Shown one piece after another: positions 12,079 to 23,510 of a stretch of 64,000 nt of DNA. The notes under the pieces were generated by a model. It made no database searches, had not been told where the DNA came from, and worked only from the letters and a program-made list of their open reading frames with translations. Every line of letters begins with the position of its first letter. The first letter of the stretch is position 1. The position numbers and the translations under genes are program-made. Origin of the DNA: Russula earlei (Eukaryota; Basidiomycota; Agaricomycetes; Russulales; Russulaceae); the NCBI GenBank assembly GCA_025769875.1, contig JAGFNK010000005.1, positions 124,001 to 188,000 on the forward strand. The letters are read 5' to 3'.

Positions 12079-14374
12079 CTACGTCGCCCCACTCAAAGTT
12101 TGCGCTTCCAGATCAGCAGGATCAGTTGGGACAGATAAAATCCGCAACGTGTTCGTGTGTCCAAGACCGCCTTTCCACCCCTGGACAGCGATGATCGTGC
12201 TGCCTGGCTTGATCAAGTTCAAGATGAGAGCATTGCGTAGTCCAAACCGGATGCGATTGTCCACCTAGAAACATTATTTATCAATGAAAACCCTGCAATA
12301 GCTATTCCACTTACATCGGTTTGCCACTGATGACTCGTAATGCCTCGCGGCTCTGTATACCAGAGAGGATACACCCCCCTATGAAGGTGTATCTGACGGG
12401 AGGTTTGCTCATTTCGAGTCACTGCAATACCCGTCACATGGGGTGACAAGAAAAAGAATCGAGCACCTACCTGTAATAATCGGTACACTTGGGCGGTACT
12501 TGGATATGAGACGGGCAGTGTTGCCGCTAGTGGACAGTACCAAGATGGCACTAGCTCCCTGCTCGGATGCAGCGGCAACAGCGGCGAATGCCACCGTCTC
12601 AACAGTCTCCGTCGGTCTAGCCGTGACATTGCGCAGCTCATCGTATAGAGGTGGGTAGCAGATCGCGGCCTCGGCGAGTAGGACAAGTTTCCGCCATCAT
12701 GAGCACTTAGGGATTTGAGATTATGTCACATACAACCCACTCTAAAATTAGGCAGTGTACCCACCGGACTGGATCGGGTACGACCCTTTCGCCGTCTCGC
12801 CGGAGAGCATCACACAGTCGGCGCCATCGAGCACAGCATTGGCAACATCGCTAACTTCGGCTCGTGTAGGTCGGGGATTATACTGTGATATCGCATGAAC
12901 ATGATCGGCTCGGGAGAGCGATCAGGTCTACCTACCGTCATAGACTATAGCAAATCGGATCAGATGTGCAACGATTCCGACGATGAAACCCACGCACCTC
13001 CAACATCTGCGTGGCGACAATGACTGGTTTACCTGCCATGTTGCATTTGGCAATCATCATCTTCTGAGCAAGGAATACCTGGCTGGCGGGGATTTCTATG
13101 CCTAGGTCGCCACGAGCGACCATCACACCGTCTGTTTCTTTTAGTATTTCGTCAAAGTTCGCCACACCCTGTTCATTCTCAATTTTGACAATGATCTTAA
13201 TACTTGCGCCGTCGGGGCCGAGAACTTCGCGGATATCCCGAACATCCTGAGCGCGACGAATGAAGGACGCGAAGATCATGTCGACTCCATTTTTGACGCC
13301 AAACTGGAGGTCACGTTTGTCCTTCTCAGAGAGAGCGGGTAGGTCAACTGGAGTCTTTGGGAGATTGACTCCTTTGCGCGAAGAGAGTGTTCCATTGTTG
13401 AGCGCACGGACATGCACACTCGTATTATCAATGGAAAGAACGAGGAGGGACAGTATACCTGAACATAAAAATAATTAGTTTCATAAGCACAGATCCACGG
13501 CGATAGGTGCACCATCGTCCACGTATATGAGCTTCCCGGGGGCAGTGACTTTCGGCAGATTGATCTTTGAAGAGCGGGATTATTCTCATTCTAAAAAACT
13601 CTGGTGTGCCCAACTTACGTAGTCGACATAAGTGTACTTGTCGTCGCATATATCCTTGTACTTGACGTCGGTCGTGATGATGAACTCATGATCAGCCTTG
13701 ATAGAGATCTAAACAACTTTGTGAGCCATGATAAAGATCAACACTTGAAAGATTCACGTCTTGGCCATTTCGCATAAGACCAGTGCGAATTTCAGGTCCT
13801 TTCTGAAGTCTAAATGAGAGCACGCGCGTGACGGTATGCGAACAACACGGACAGTGTCGAGAGCGATCGCAACCGGACGACCACCAGGATCAGCTGAGAC
13901 ACCCACGTTCACTACTTTTGATCCAAAGAAGACTAGTGATGCACACCTGCGACCATCTTACGAGTGTTGTCGATCACGCTCTGGTGGTATTCATATTCAC
14001 CGTGCGAAAAGTTCATGCGCACTGAAGTACTTTGAGCAGATTGATGGTTCGTCAAAGCTATTCAGCCTCACCAATGTTGACGCCGGCCCGACGCAGCTCG
14101 GCCAACTTCTCTACGGTGTTCACCTTCGGACCTGTGCGGGTAAGGCTTAGCGTCCATGTGGAGATGATACACCTCTCGAGGCTCACCAATTGTGGCGATG
14201 ATGGACGTCTGGAGAAAAGATCAGAAGGCGAACATGGCGTTGCGCGTGTTGGGCAGTAATCACCTTGCGATGGTATTTGGTTACCTCTGTGGTTTGGGGT
14301 GCTGCAGCCGGATTGAGAGTGGCATTCCACTCGAGGCGAGAACGAATAGCGTCTGTGGGAAAGAAAGATGTCAT
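12079..14374 (-). CDS. PYK1: Pyruvate kinase
   Basis: Last step of glycolysis: phosphoenolpyruvate plus ADP to pyruvate plus ATP. About twelve short exons. The start at 14374 gives [18 protein letters not shown]. Visible signatures are [40 protein letters not shown], the active-site block [26 protein letters not shown], and [13 protein letters not shown] 9-nt microexon (12936-12944, SMT) is needed to read [16 protein letters not shown]-terminal exons are 12421-12471 and upstream, 12315-12421 and 12079-12264. One frame break: at 12681-12682 an extra base separates MMAETC from [16 protein letters not shown], both perfectly conserved. A TATA box lies about 125 bp upstream. Probably functional, with a sequence error. 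Confidence 0.93.
12936..12944 (-). other. 9-nt microexon of pyruvate kinase
   Basis: TCTATGACG flanked by CTATAG on its 5' side and GTAGGT on its 3' side (minus strand). Including it joins TQMLE to SMT to YNPRPTRAE, which matches pyruvate kinase. Skipping it keeps the frame but removes three conserved residues. Confidence 0.85.
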
Positions 14375-14496
14375 GATGAACTCTCGGAGAATTGAACGAT
14401 TTTTTTGGGGATGGGGATCTAGGGAGGACTAGGGAACGGAAAGATAAGGAGGGAGACGGGTGTAGTTGGAGGAGATTGGAGGACGTCCCTGATTTA

Positions 14497-14503
14497 TTTT
14501 ATA
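14497..14503 (-). promoter_or_regulatory. TATA box of pyruvate kinase
   Basis: TATAAAA followed by TAAATC on the minus strand, 123-129 bp upstream of the ATG at 14374, with a pyrimidine-rich stretch between. This is the usual arrangement for strongly expressed glycolytic genes of basidiomycetes. The rest of 14375-14772 shows no coding feature. Confidence 0.6.
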
Positions 14504-14772
14504 GTCGAGTCGGGTAAAGAGCGTTGGGGTACGTACATACAGTGGCTGAATACCCGAATCTAGGCGCTTGCCTCCATGTCAATGCCAATTTGTCGTTCAA
14601 AATCTCAAATGTCGCGTTCTTTGATAAGAGCTACAGCCGCCACTGATAAAGGCGGAAAGTACAAAGAGTAAAGAGAAGTAAAAACTCGAGAGCGAGACCA
14701 GCATACGATAGCTATCGGCGTAATCAATGGACAAGACAGAACACCCAATCATCATCCCGAGCTGAAACATCC

Positions 14773-17309
14773 CTACATGACACGTAACGTCCATCCATGT
14801 AAACCGCCGTCTACGGCAGCAGCGGCCTGCGCAGCTGCCAGCCAGCTTTGGTCAATGCCACTAGGGGAGCCACCTGGACCTCCGCCGATTACGTTGAGAC
14901 TCATGTTCTCGAACACGTTCTCGCATGCAATTGTGCGACCGGAGTGGTAGCCTACCCCGTCCAATGCCCGGATGAAGAGAAGTGGGAGACTCCGCCCGGC
15001 GAGTTGCTGCGGCACAACGGCCGCCGCAATACCTGAGTCCCGCTCACCTTCACGGGACTCCTGCACGTTGTTCCCCCTCTCGGGTCTGTCTTCGGCCTCG
15101 TCAGCAGGCGGGAGTACGTCTTCCTTCAGAGCATTGATCACATCCGCTAACGGAGGCATTTCGACAACCACGATGGTGTGTAAAGGGCCAGCGGATATGT
15201 ATCGCGGAGGAATGGGCGGAACGGTGGTCGGAGCTCCATTAGCAGAAGGCTGGGGATCGACCACTCCCGGAGCGCCAGCCTCGACAGGGGGGGTTAATGG
15301 TTGGACAAATGGCGAAATATTTGTCAGTGGTCCAGGGAGAGGTGTCTGGTAAATACGTGTGCGAAGAGGGCCAATACTACCGAGGTAAACATCAAGGGGT
15401 GTTTGTGTCCGCGTTTTTGGGTTTTCATAGAAGAAATTCGAAACCGTCAGTTCAAGAGCATTGTTAGCAGGACGATAGACTGGGGCAGTGAACAGTGTTG
15501 GGAATGGCGTGACGGGCAATTCGGGAATGATGGTGTTGCTTGGGCCAAGGGCATCGAAAAAAGTGTATTGAAATTTGGCTGCAAGTCTACATAAGATATT
15601 GTAAAGTGACAACAAAACGTGCACCACTCACAGATGCCAACAATGGTCCAGCATAAATAGTCATCTACTTCATCTGTGACGGTACGAACGCCATCCTTGA
15701 CATCCTCTCGGACCCGCGGTGATTGGAAGATGAGAGGGTGTGAGCCCGCTTGACCAGGGGCAGGCGACATCGTCCCCGCAGTACCAGGCATAGGACCAGC
15801 GGCGGATAAGTAGTGTCGAGTGCCATCTTGATTGATCCTTTGCAGCGCAATCTTCTGCATCTGACTCACAGGACCGCCATCATCCGACACAATTTTGCCT
15901 TTGTCAACTTTACGAATAACCAGAGGCGCAGTCGAAATTCCTGAATGAGTATCCATAAGAACAATTTCAGACCCATATGTTACTGGTTGAGGGACTAGAG
16001 AGGCAGGGTGGTCAGTGGGTAGATCGCAGACATGGGCCAAGAGGGTTATGTGGAAGACACAATTACCCATCACGTTCTCTCAGAAAATATACAAAACAAA
16101 TTCCGACTCACCAAGGGACTGTGTTTCTTGCGATCGCCGTACAACATTGACATTGAATGCAGACCAGGAGACGTTGCTTGCGCAAAGCTGGGTGTGGTCT
16201 ATCGTCATATATTTTGTTCGCACAGTCTGGGAATTGATGCGATTAAAGAGAGAAACCGGGCCTCCAGCGAGAATACATGAAGAGATGTTGCGTGTCTTTG
16301 CCGTCTTCTTGGACGGTTTTGATATGATGGTGACAGGAGCTGAGTCGAACGAAGCCCAGACACGACCAGAGGGGGATTCTGCACCATCAGAAGACGGTAC
16401 GTGAGGTAAGGGTTCCGCGATATCCAGAGAAAGTAAGAAGCTTTTAGCCTTGGCGGTACCGTTGACGTGCAAGAATTTGAAGCTTGCAGACATGTTATTA
16501 TCCAGCTGGGCCTTCTGCTCGAAGCTCCGTTCACCTGTCTCAGAAACGACGCTCATTGACATTTGTTGTTGGCGCATATGCCAGACGGGACCCTCGATAT
16601 GGACCACGGGTGGAGGACACAGGAAACGCTTTTCGCTACCATACGATTTTTGAGCGACTGCAGCGTGCATACACACAACGGTTGTCATGGGCGTGGCACG
16701 TCGGGGATCTTGGGATATGTGATCACGCACAACGCGACGAATTTTGCGATGCGGATCGTCGACATCATTATCGTCAAGTTTACGTTTGCCGTTAACCTGT
16801 TAACAGACAGATCACGTGATTATGATACCGAACTTGTCGCGACACTGGAATGGCTAGCAGAGACATACCGGTCGAGGGGATGGAAGTTGTTGAGGTGGCA
16901 TGGCGGACGGAACGTTCCAAGGCGCGTGTTGGCCGTTAGCGGATGTGCCGTCCTTAGATGCACTCAAGATAGATTGGAACGATATATTTGGGTCCACGGG
17001 AGGGAGCGATGAAGGCTGGGAAGAATTTATAGGAGAGATAGAGACGTTTGTGGCAGGCTGGGGGGTACCGGGGGCCGAATGGGGAGGATTCGAAGATTGG
17101 GACGCGTTCTGCGGGGAAGAAGACGCGGTTTTGGGGCCAGAAATTACCTTTACGACGAGTTGGGCGATATTAGAGGTGGGAGAGGGTTCACGGGACAAAT
17201 CATGTAATTGTTGTCGGGAGTGATGTTGACCTTGAACCTCTGTGTTTGGCGAGGTAGACATCTGAGAAGGATTGATAGTGTCAAGTGGGTGAGGATGGAC
17301 GGTCCTCAT
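14773..17309 (-). CDS. CSL (CBF1/Su(H)/LAG-1) family transcription factor
   Basis: DNA-binding protein of the CSL family, which in animals is the Notch effector and in fungi acts without Notch. Exons 16869-17309, 16112-16796, 15632-15994 and 14773-15578 give 764 aa, all phases closing. After a Ser/Pro/Gln-rich head of about 145 residues, the RHR-N (LAG1) domain shows HAAVAQKSYGSEKRFLCPPP and FLHVNGTAKAKSFLLSLDI. The beta-trefoil domain shows GGPVSLFNRINSQTVRTKY, TYGSEIVLMDT and GGPVSQMQKIALQRI. The C-terminal RHR-C/IPT part (TVSNFFYENPKTRTQTPLDVYLG) follows, with a long insertion rich in P, E and G. A downstream start at 17261 is possible. A TTTATAAA element at 17411-17418 may be the promoter. 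Confidence 0.92.
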
Positions 17310-17490
17310 ACTTTCCCGCGGGTCTCGACGCAGGGGAAGTGTGTGGGAAGAAAGGTTGGAGAGTGGGAAGAAAGTGAGGGCCCACGTGTGCGGCGTGAGA
17401 GCGTACGTCTATGTTTATAAACTCCTTCCGCGGGACCCCGTCTTGTCTCTCGGGGTCCCCGGTTACGACATGTTACGCCCTTTACTTCTC

Positions 17491-18164
17491 TCAAACACTC
17501 ATCAGACCAAACCATCCCGCGGCTTCTTCCTCTTCCTCCCCCTCGTAGAATAAACTCCTCGTCTTCTCCGGAAGCTGTCCGCTACTGCCATCCATTAACT
17601 GGTAGCGCCGCCTTTCATATGCCAGACGTAGCGCCTCGTCGTCACATGCCTCATCACTGATATACGGTGAATGTAGACATTCATCCGTCCCATCCACCCA
17701 GCGTGGCCGTCCCCCCGTCACTGCTCCGGGATGCAATGCGATGATTACGCTACGCTGGTTGAGTTGAAATGAAATGGATCATGCGCACAGACAGTCAGGG
17801 CTCCGGGCTTGTCTTCGCGCTTGACGACTGCCTTGGATGGCTCGTTCTCTCTATTGAAGAGGGCGTGTTGAAAACTTAACGAGTTGGTGTCGCTATTGAC
17901 CATCACTAATTCCCTCACAAGCTCATCTGAGCCTTCCTCCGGGCCCTCATCCCTCCACCAGCCTGTCGGCTCCTCGTCAGACTGCCTCAAGCCTGCAGGA
18001 AAGAAACCTGCAAGATTGAAGGGGTCAACTCGTGTTTCTCGGTGAGTTGCACTTCGAGGAAGCACGGCAGAGAAGTCGATGCTAGTCGTGGTACGGCGCG
18101 GTCGCTGCAGAGGCTGCTCCGAAGGCCGAACACTGACATTGGGGGTAGACTGGCTTCGTTGCAT
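17491..18164 (-). CDS. Hypothetical protein, structure unresolved
   Basis: Two open stretches on the minus strand look coding but are not recognised. 17745-18164 begins at an ATG (18164, MQRSQSTPNVSV) and is Ser/Pro/Arg-rich, then acidic (DEEPTGWWRDEGPEEGSDEL). 17491-17736 encodes a short acidic protein end with many Asp/Glu (EGEEEEEAAGWFGLMSV). A donor GTAGCG near 17750 and an acceptor GAGCAG near 17733 could join them, but the phases disagree by one base, so either the boundary is elsewhere or a base is wrong. The true start may lie upstream at about 18262 (MPTRSSPFYF). No function can be offered. It is the last gene before the repeat island. Confidence 0.45.
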
Positions 18165-18414
18165 GTCTTCGGAGACAGGGCGACGATTGACTGTGCGTAA
18201 TTTTCTTGATGTTTGCGAGGGGTATGTTGATGAAGTAGAAAGGAGAGGAGCGAGTTGGCATCCTCCCCAACGAGCGGACCCCAACGAGCGGACAGGAATG
18301 TATCCCCAACTTTTCCACTTTCACTCGTGCCCGAAGCCCGATCGGGAATGCAGATAGAGTTGTCCCTTTACGGAATTTGAAATCTCTTGGCCGCATTCGA
18401 AATTAGAATGTCCG

Positions 18415-18446
18415 GTGCAGGGGTGGGTATTATCCCTCCCCTGCAC
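18415..18446. repeat. 9-bp perfect inverted repeat at the left edge of the duplicated segment
   Basis: GTGCAGGGG (18415-18423) and CCCCTGCAC (18438-18446) face each other across 14 bp. The right arm is the first part shared with the second segment copy at about 39136. Confidence 0.7.
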
Positions 18447-18515
18447 GTCTCCTAGGATCTAGAATCTAGACAATATTGGTAGTACTATGATAATGGCAAT
18501 AAATAAATCTTGTCC

Positions 18516-19600
18516 TCAGGCATGACCTGCCCTCGACGAGTTTGTTCCGTATCGCCAACTCTGATGGTCTATGGGAAGCGGTGTCAGTGCGAACCGAGTG
18601 AACACAACGCACAGCTGCTCGTATCCCGCTGAGCGCTAAGCCCAGCAACACGGCCAAGATTGATGTATCCCTCAGATGCCCTGCTTGCACCAGCCGCGTC
18701 ATCGTCCTGTGGTGTGACACCACACGCAAGTCAACTTCCGCAGCAGCGAAGTGAAAGCTCAGTCAGCAAGAGACAAGGCGTCAGAAAAGAAAAGGCGAAC
18801 ATTAATCGAAGCATTCCATGTGCAGCGCGTTTCCACATTCTTCGCAAAACATGTCTCGAGAAACCTCATACTGCTCTCATAACAGATCAGACAGTTATCC
18901 TCGGGTCCAGGGATGCGCCTCTTCGAGTCCGGGGACGTCGATGTCGATGCTTTCCCAGTCGCGCGTGCATGGGCCTCGCGCACCTTGTCATGGGCAAGAG
19001 CGTTCGGGGCCTGTGGCGCATTCGCGAATACGTTTTGGAGTTGGCTAGTGAGAACCGCCCTACAGATCAAACCTGTCAAGGATAAGGAGATGGGGGCAGC
19101 AGTGTAACTCATTTTGGTACCACAGGTCAGACTACTGCGGGACCTGGAGAACTATACGACATTCAGCGCGCCAGGAGTAAACGAAATTGGCTCGGAAGAC
19201 GACTTCTCGGGAAACTGTTACCTTTTAATAAAAAATGAACAACTGTGACGAAGGGCTGGTCGGAAATCTGACCCATTGAGGTTACAGGACGACGTACGAT
19301 GTGCTTGCAGTGGTTACCGCGAGATGCGTCGGGACCGGGTATGATTAATAGACATCACAGAAAGAACCAATTGATGTACGCACAGTCGAGTTGATGTTCA
19401 CAACATACCGAACATACCTGCCATATCAAGGCACAACGTGTTCACGAATTCGGCACTGTACTAAGGGGACCAAAGAACGTTCCTCGTTCCTGATCCGAGA
19501 ACTTTGAATAACTTCACGTGGCCTCACCGCCTTATCTGTCGCGGGCGGGAAAGCCATATGATGGTGAAGGTCGGGCGTGAACGGACTGCCGGATGGGATC
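18516..19600 (-). pseudogene. SWIM/RING zinc-finger protein pseudogene (left copy)
   Basis: Decayed relative of the gene at 39210-40665, roughly 90% alike at DNA level by eye. It keeps PGPEDNCLICYES, the run NVFANAPQAPNALAHDK and the same last intron and tail (SWRYGTNSSRA). It is inactive: the RING part has a small deletion and a one-base shift near 18860-18880, turning CEECGNALHTECFD into another frame, and the next codon CAA is TAA. The SWIM part (19270-19440) is also altered. Similarity stops near 19600, so the first exon and promoter of the intact gene are missing. It defines the left side of the repeat island. Confidence 0.8.
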
Positions 19601-20544
19601 TCACTCGCGGCCGCGGCGGATTTCACCACGTGTTGTCACATGATTGGACGCGGAATTATATAATTGGCACTCTCAATCAGCTGTGGACAGCCTAGATTGT
19701 CATTCGTATACTATAATGAGTGGGGATTTTCAAAACTTTTACCAAATTACGAATAGAAAAGGATCAACAACACATTTATAAGATGGACAGGGTGGTTGTG
19801 TCGGTCGGAAGTGTTTCAAAACTTTCGTCACGGATTGTCACGCTGACTCATACAACCGGTCTGCTTTGGCAGTGCGTGTCGCGTTCAAACGCGGCGCGTA
19901 GCTGAGTGGCAGACTTTGAAACCTGATGGTGTTGGAGTACACACTGTCACGCTGTTTCACCCTTTTGTCTGTATCTCCCCTCCCGCTCCTCTGAATTCTC
20001 TATAATTTTACATGAGGCTTTTATGATATGCATAGATGATATTTTTATGATATTGTGTTGAGAAATACTTCTATCCAGAGCTATTTTAATCAAAATTTGA
20101 GTCTTCCCCTGTAATATCAGCAAGATCACAAAGCAAGCACAATGAAATTTCTTTATTTCTTTCATGCATAATCATAATTTGGCATACAGTATTGGTGATA
20201 TATCCAAGCAAGGATCAGCTAATTTGTTGTGGTGATTTCTTTAAAACTGCATTTTGAAACCCTCTGGTATTTTGAAACCCGCAGCACATGATAGTACGTG
20301 AATCATGTATTGTATCGACCCATAAATCACACCTGAACTAGGGGGTGCATATAATAATACCATGGACATCGTCCTAGTCGGCCATCTCGCTATGTACGAC
20401 TCAACAAGCCGTCGTGCGATTGAGTATGCCTTTGATGTGTGATCAGTTTATCGCATTGAGGCAAAGAAAACCAGGTATGCGAACGATATAAGCCCTCAAC
20501 GCTGAGAATGACGAAAATACAGCATGGCGAGGTGCCTTAAACCT
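19601..20544. other. AT-rich non-coding stretch
   Basis: No supported gene. The sequence is AT-rich with scattered stops in all frames. A short tRNA A-box-like string occurs at about 19899, but no B box follows it. It separates the SWIM/RING pseudogene from the 3' half of the broken WBP4-like gene. Confidence 0.5.
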
Positions 20545-21295
20545 TCACTCCCGACTACTTGCGCCGCCTCCGATGGGAGGCTTGTGTTTGCGGAACAAAC
20601 TCGCACTAGAGGAAGAAGCAGTTTTTCCAGAGGGTGGTGTTGCCTCCACAAATTTGACCGCTGCAGGTTCCTCCTTCATGGACTGGAGTAGACGCGGAAC
20701 TGTCATCTGCATCTGCATTCAGAGGATCTGCGGGAGCTTGTTGTGCTCCTTCTGTCTGTAAGCATTGTGTTACCACCGGGCCCAGAGCTCACCGCAACAT
20801 CTGTATCATCCGTTGCCTCGCCTTCCCTTTGACTGGAGCCCACTTGAATAAAGCAGTCGCCTAATTATGGCTGGCCACGGAATCACGTGCGGAAACGCGA
20901 CTCGACGTCCCTTGCCACCAACCGCACGCGCACGCGCACGCAGTTCCCGTGCTGGTCAAGTCAGTCGTCCAGGCAACCGCCCTCATCCTCACTTCCTCCC
21001 CTTTCACCCATCGCGCACGCCAACTCTCCGCCACATCAGCCACGTTCCGATCACACTAGCGAGTCCCGGGCTCAATTCAGCTCACCCAGGTATCCAGCCG
21101 TCGCGTCCAGTGCGATCGGAGTCGCGGCCAGCCACACGGCCATCCTTTCGCCCTCTTTCCCGGCATCATCAGCGCTGACACACCCACTACTGTCCATTCC
21201 GCCTATCCTCTCGCCACACCCGCAGTCGCAGCCGCACCCTCTCTCACGCTCACATCCAGCCCTCCGTCCTTCGTCGCATATCGTCTTCAGCCATC

Positions 21296-21622
21296 ATGCC
21301 GATGCCGGACCACTACTATGACCGAGATATCGAAGTATTCGTAGACGCCTCATCAAGGCTCCGTATGCGTGACCAGGAAGATGTCCTTGAGCACAACCGG
21401 GTTTCAGAGCGTTATGCGGTCCCCTCGTGCGTGCACGCCGCCTATCCCACGAAGAGTATGACGAGCTGTTCTGGTTCGGACTCCACCTGGACGATCGCAA
21501 GATGATCTCACGACTCGGCCCCTGGCGCATGGATGGGCGACGAAGAATCTATTACGAAGGTGTTCGATACCGCTGTCGACATCTTCTTTCAAGACCCTCG
21601 CGACATCCAGTGGAAAAGCCAA
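21296..21622 (+). pseudogene. Gag-like capsid relic (copy 1)
   Basis: Reading across three frames: MPMPDHYYDRDIEVFVDA and LEHNRVSERYAVP, then RRLSHEEYDELFWFGLHLDD and RKMISRL, then ITKVFDTAVDIFFQDPRD. The order (basic entry, EYxxLFWxGxHxDDR, then a VFxxAxxIFxxDP helix) is that of Gag proteins in basidiomycete LTR elements and parallels the relic at 29101. Frames change at least twice, so it is dead. Confidence 0.6.
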
Positions 21623-21629
21623 CTACGAA

Positions 21630-23280
21630 GACGAAGACGATTACACCTTCCCTACGCCCATGCCCGCTCCAGCTTTCGTCCCTACGTCGTGCACCATCTC
21701 CTCCGCCTCGCCTGCCTCGTCCGTCGTCCCTGCCATCCCCGCATGTCCAACGTCGCCCATCATCGCCTCCACGCCGCCGCTCCTGCCCTGCCTGCTATCA
21801 TCGATTCTATTTCGCCAACCCCCGCCGTCTCACTCCTAGTCCCGTCTGTTCTCGCGTCTGTCCAAGCCCCAGCCTCCTCAGTTTCCCCTGTCCCTCCTTC
21901 AGTCTTGCACTCTGCCGCCTCCGTTCTAGTAGTCTCTGCCACGCCCGTCTCTACGCCCGCTCCAGCCGTCTCCGTTGTTGCTGTACACGCCCCGTCTGCC
22001 GCAGCCCCGTCTCACACCACCTCAGCCTTAGCCTCGCCCGCCATCGTCAGTTCAGCACCGCCCGCCGCCGCCTCAGCCCAGTTCGCCGTATCGCCAGCAT
22101 CGCCGGCCGCCGCCATCTCTGCCCCGCCCGAGTCAGCCGCCGCCACCCACGCCCTCACCCTCGTCCGTCGCGTCGTCCGCCGCCACGTAGCCTCAGTCGT
22201 GCCAGCCGCCGACTTCGCATCAGCCTCCGTCTCAGCCTCGCTCGCACTCGTCAGTTCAGCCCAGTCCGCCGATCGCCAGCATCGCCAGCCGCCGCCACTG
22301 CGCCCCTAGTCCTGCTAGCCGCCTCCGTCGCCACCACCGCTTGTCCCCGCCGTCTGCCGTCGCCCCCGCGTCGCCCATTGCCGTCTCCCCTCTGCCCACC
22401 GCGCTCTCCGCCGGAGCCTCCGCCTTCTCGGTCTCACCCACAGCCTCACCACCATCCGCCGCCACCGTTTTAGATTCGCCCGACACCAGCCTCGCAGCAC
22501 CGTCGCAACCCCTCGTCACCAGCACCACCCCAGAAGACCAAGAAGGCCCCGGCCACGAATTTAGCCACGACACCCCACGGAAGGAGCAGCAACCGCCGCC
22601 ACTCCGCCGCCGTAGGAGAAGCCGCTGCCGACACCAACATCGTGCCGCACACCACCTCCCACATCGCCTCCCTGTCCACTCATGCGTCGCCGCCCACGTC
22701 TGCTGCCGCCACCTGCAGTGGAGACGACCCCGCCACCGCCGCCGCAAGACGACAATACTGGCACTCCACACCACCACCACAATCGCTCGCCATCGCCATC
22801 GCCATCGCCATCGCCATCGCCACTCCCTCACCACTCGCCACTCGCTCCCTCCGTCTACCTGCCATCGCCGCCACCCCACCGTCAGTCGCCGCTCCCTCGC
22901 CCAACACCGTGCCGTCGCCATTCGTCACTCCGTCGCCGTCGCCGCTCGCCTCGTCCTCCGTTCCGTTGCCACTCGACCACGCCATCGCCATCGCCTCTGC
23001 CGCTACCAACGCCGCAGCACAAGCAGCCGCCACCGCCGGCGCAAGACGACAAACGCCGCCCCCGCGCAAGCCGCCCCGCGCATCCTCCACCTCCACGTCC
23101 GCCGCCATCTCGCCACCGCCTTCGTCCTCGTCTCCATCGCCTCCGTCACCCATTGCCTTCGCCTCTCCCGTCGTCGCTATCGCCAATCGCCGCCCCCGCA
23201 TCTTCCACAGCCACCGCCGCGACCGCCGCCACAACTCAGGCGCGAAAAGCTCAATAGTCTCGCATTCAGACGCTTGACCG
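21630..23280. repeat. C-rich strand-asymmetric low-complexity tract
   Basis: About 1.65 kb with very few G on the plus strand. It produces long overlapping open frames in several readings, rich in Pro, Ala, Ser, Arg and His. It includes a GCCATC hexanucleotide array at about 22788-22821. The open frames are best explained by base composition (few stops when A and T are rare), not by selection. No domain was recognised in any frame. Confidence 0.7.
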
Positions 23281-23406
23281 AGGATGGTCAAAAATTCAAG
23301 CCCCCGGGAGGTGTGAAAGATTATGGCTGGCCACTGAATCACGTGCAGGAAACGCGACCTGACATCCCTTGCCACCAACCTGCACGCGCACGCCACCTCT
23401 TATCCC

Positions 23407-23510
23407 CAGCCCTCGCCACCGACCGCACGCGCACGACCTTGCACCTGACATCAAGACCCCGACCGCATTGTACACCGCATCGCCCAGCCCTCGCCACCGA
23501 CCACGCGCGC
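23407..23510 (+). repeat. Short tandem duplication, about 78-bp unit
   Basis: The string CAGCCCTCGCCACCGACC occurs at 23407 and again at 23485, followed in both by CACGCGC-type sequence. It lies inside the element that splits the WBP4-like gene. Confidence 0.7.

Noticed and set aside
19895..19970. tRNA gene on the plus strand
   Set aside because: GTAGCTGAGTGGCAGA resembles an A box, but no B box (GGTTCGAATCC-like) and no acceptor-stem pairing follow.
21427..22473. 348-residue proline/arginine-rich protein
   Set aside because: Open only because the C-rich strand lacks stop codons; equally long frames exist in other readings and no domain is recognisable beyond the short Gag-like start.
22788..22825. 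CRISPR-like array
   Set aside because: The repeat is a continuous GCCATC microsatellite without unique spacers, in a eukaryotic genome.
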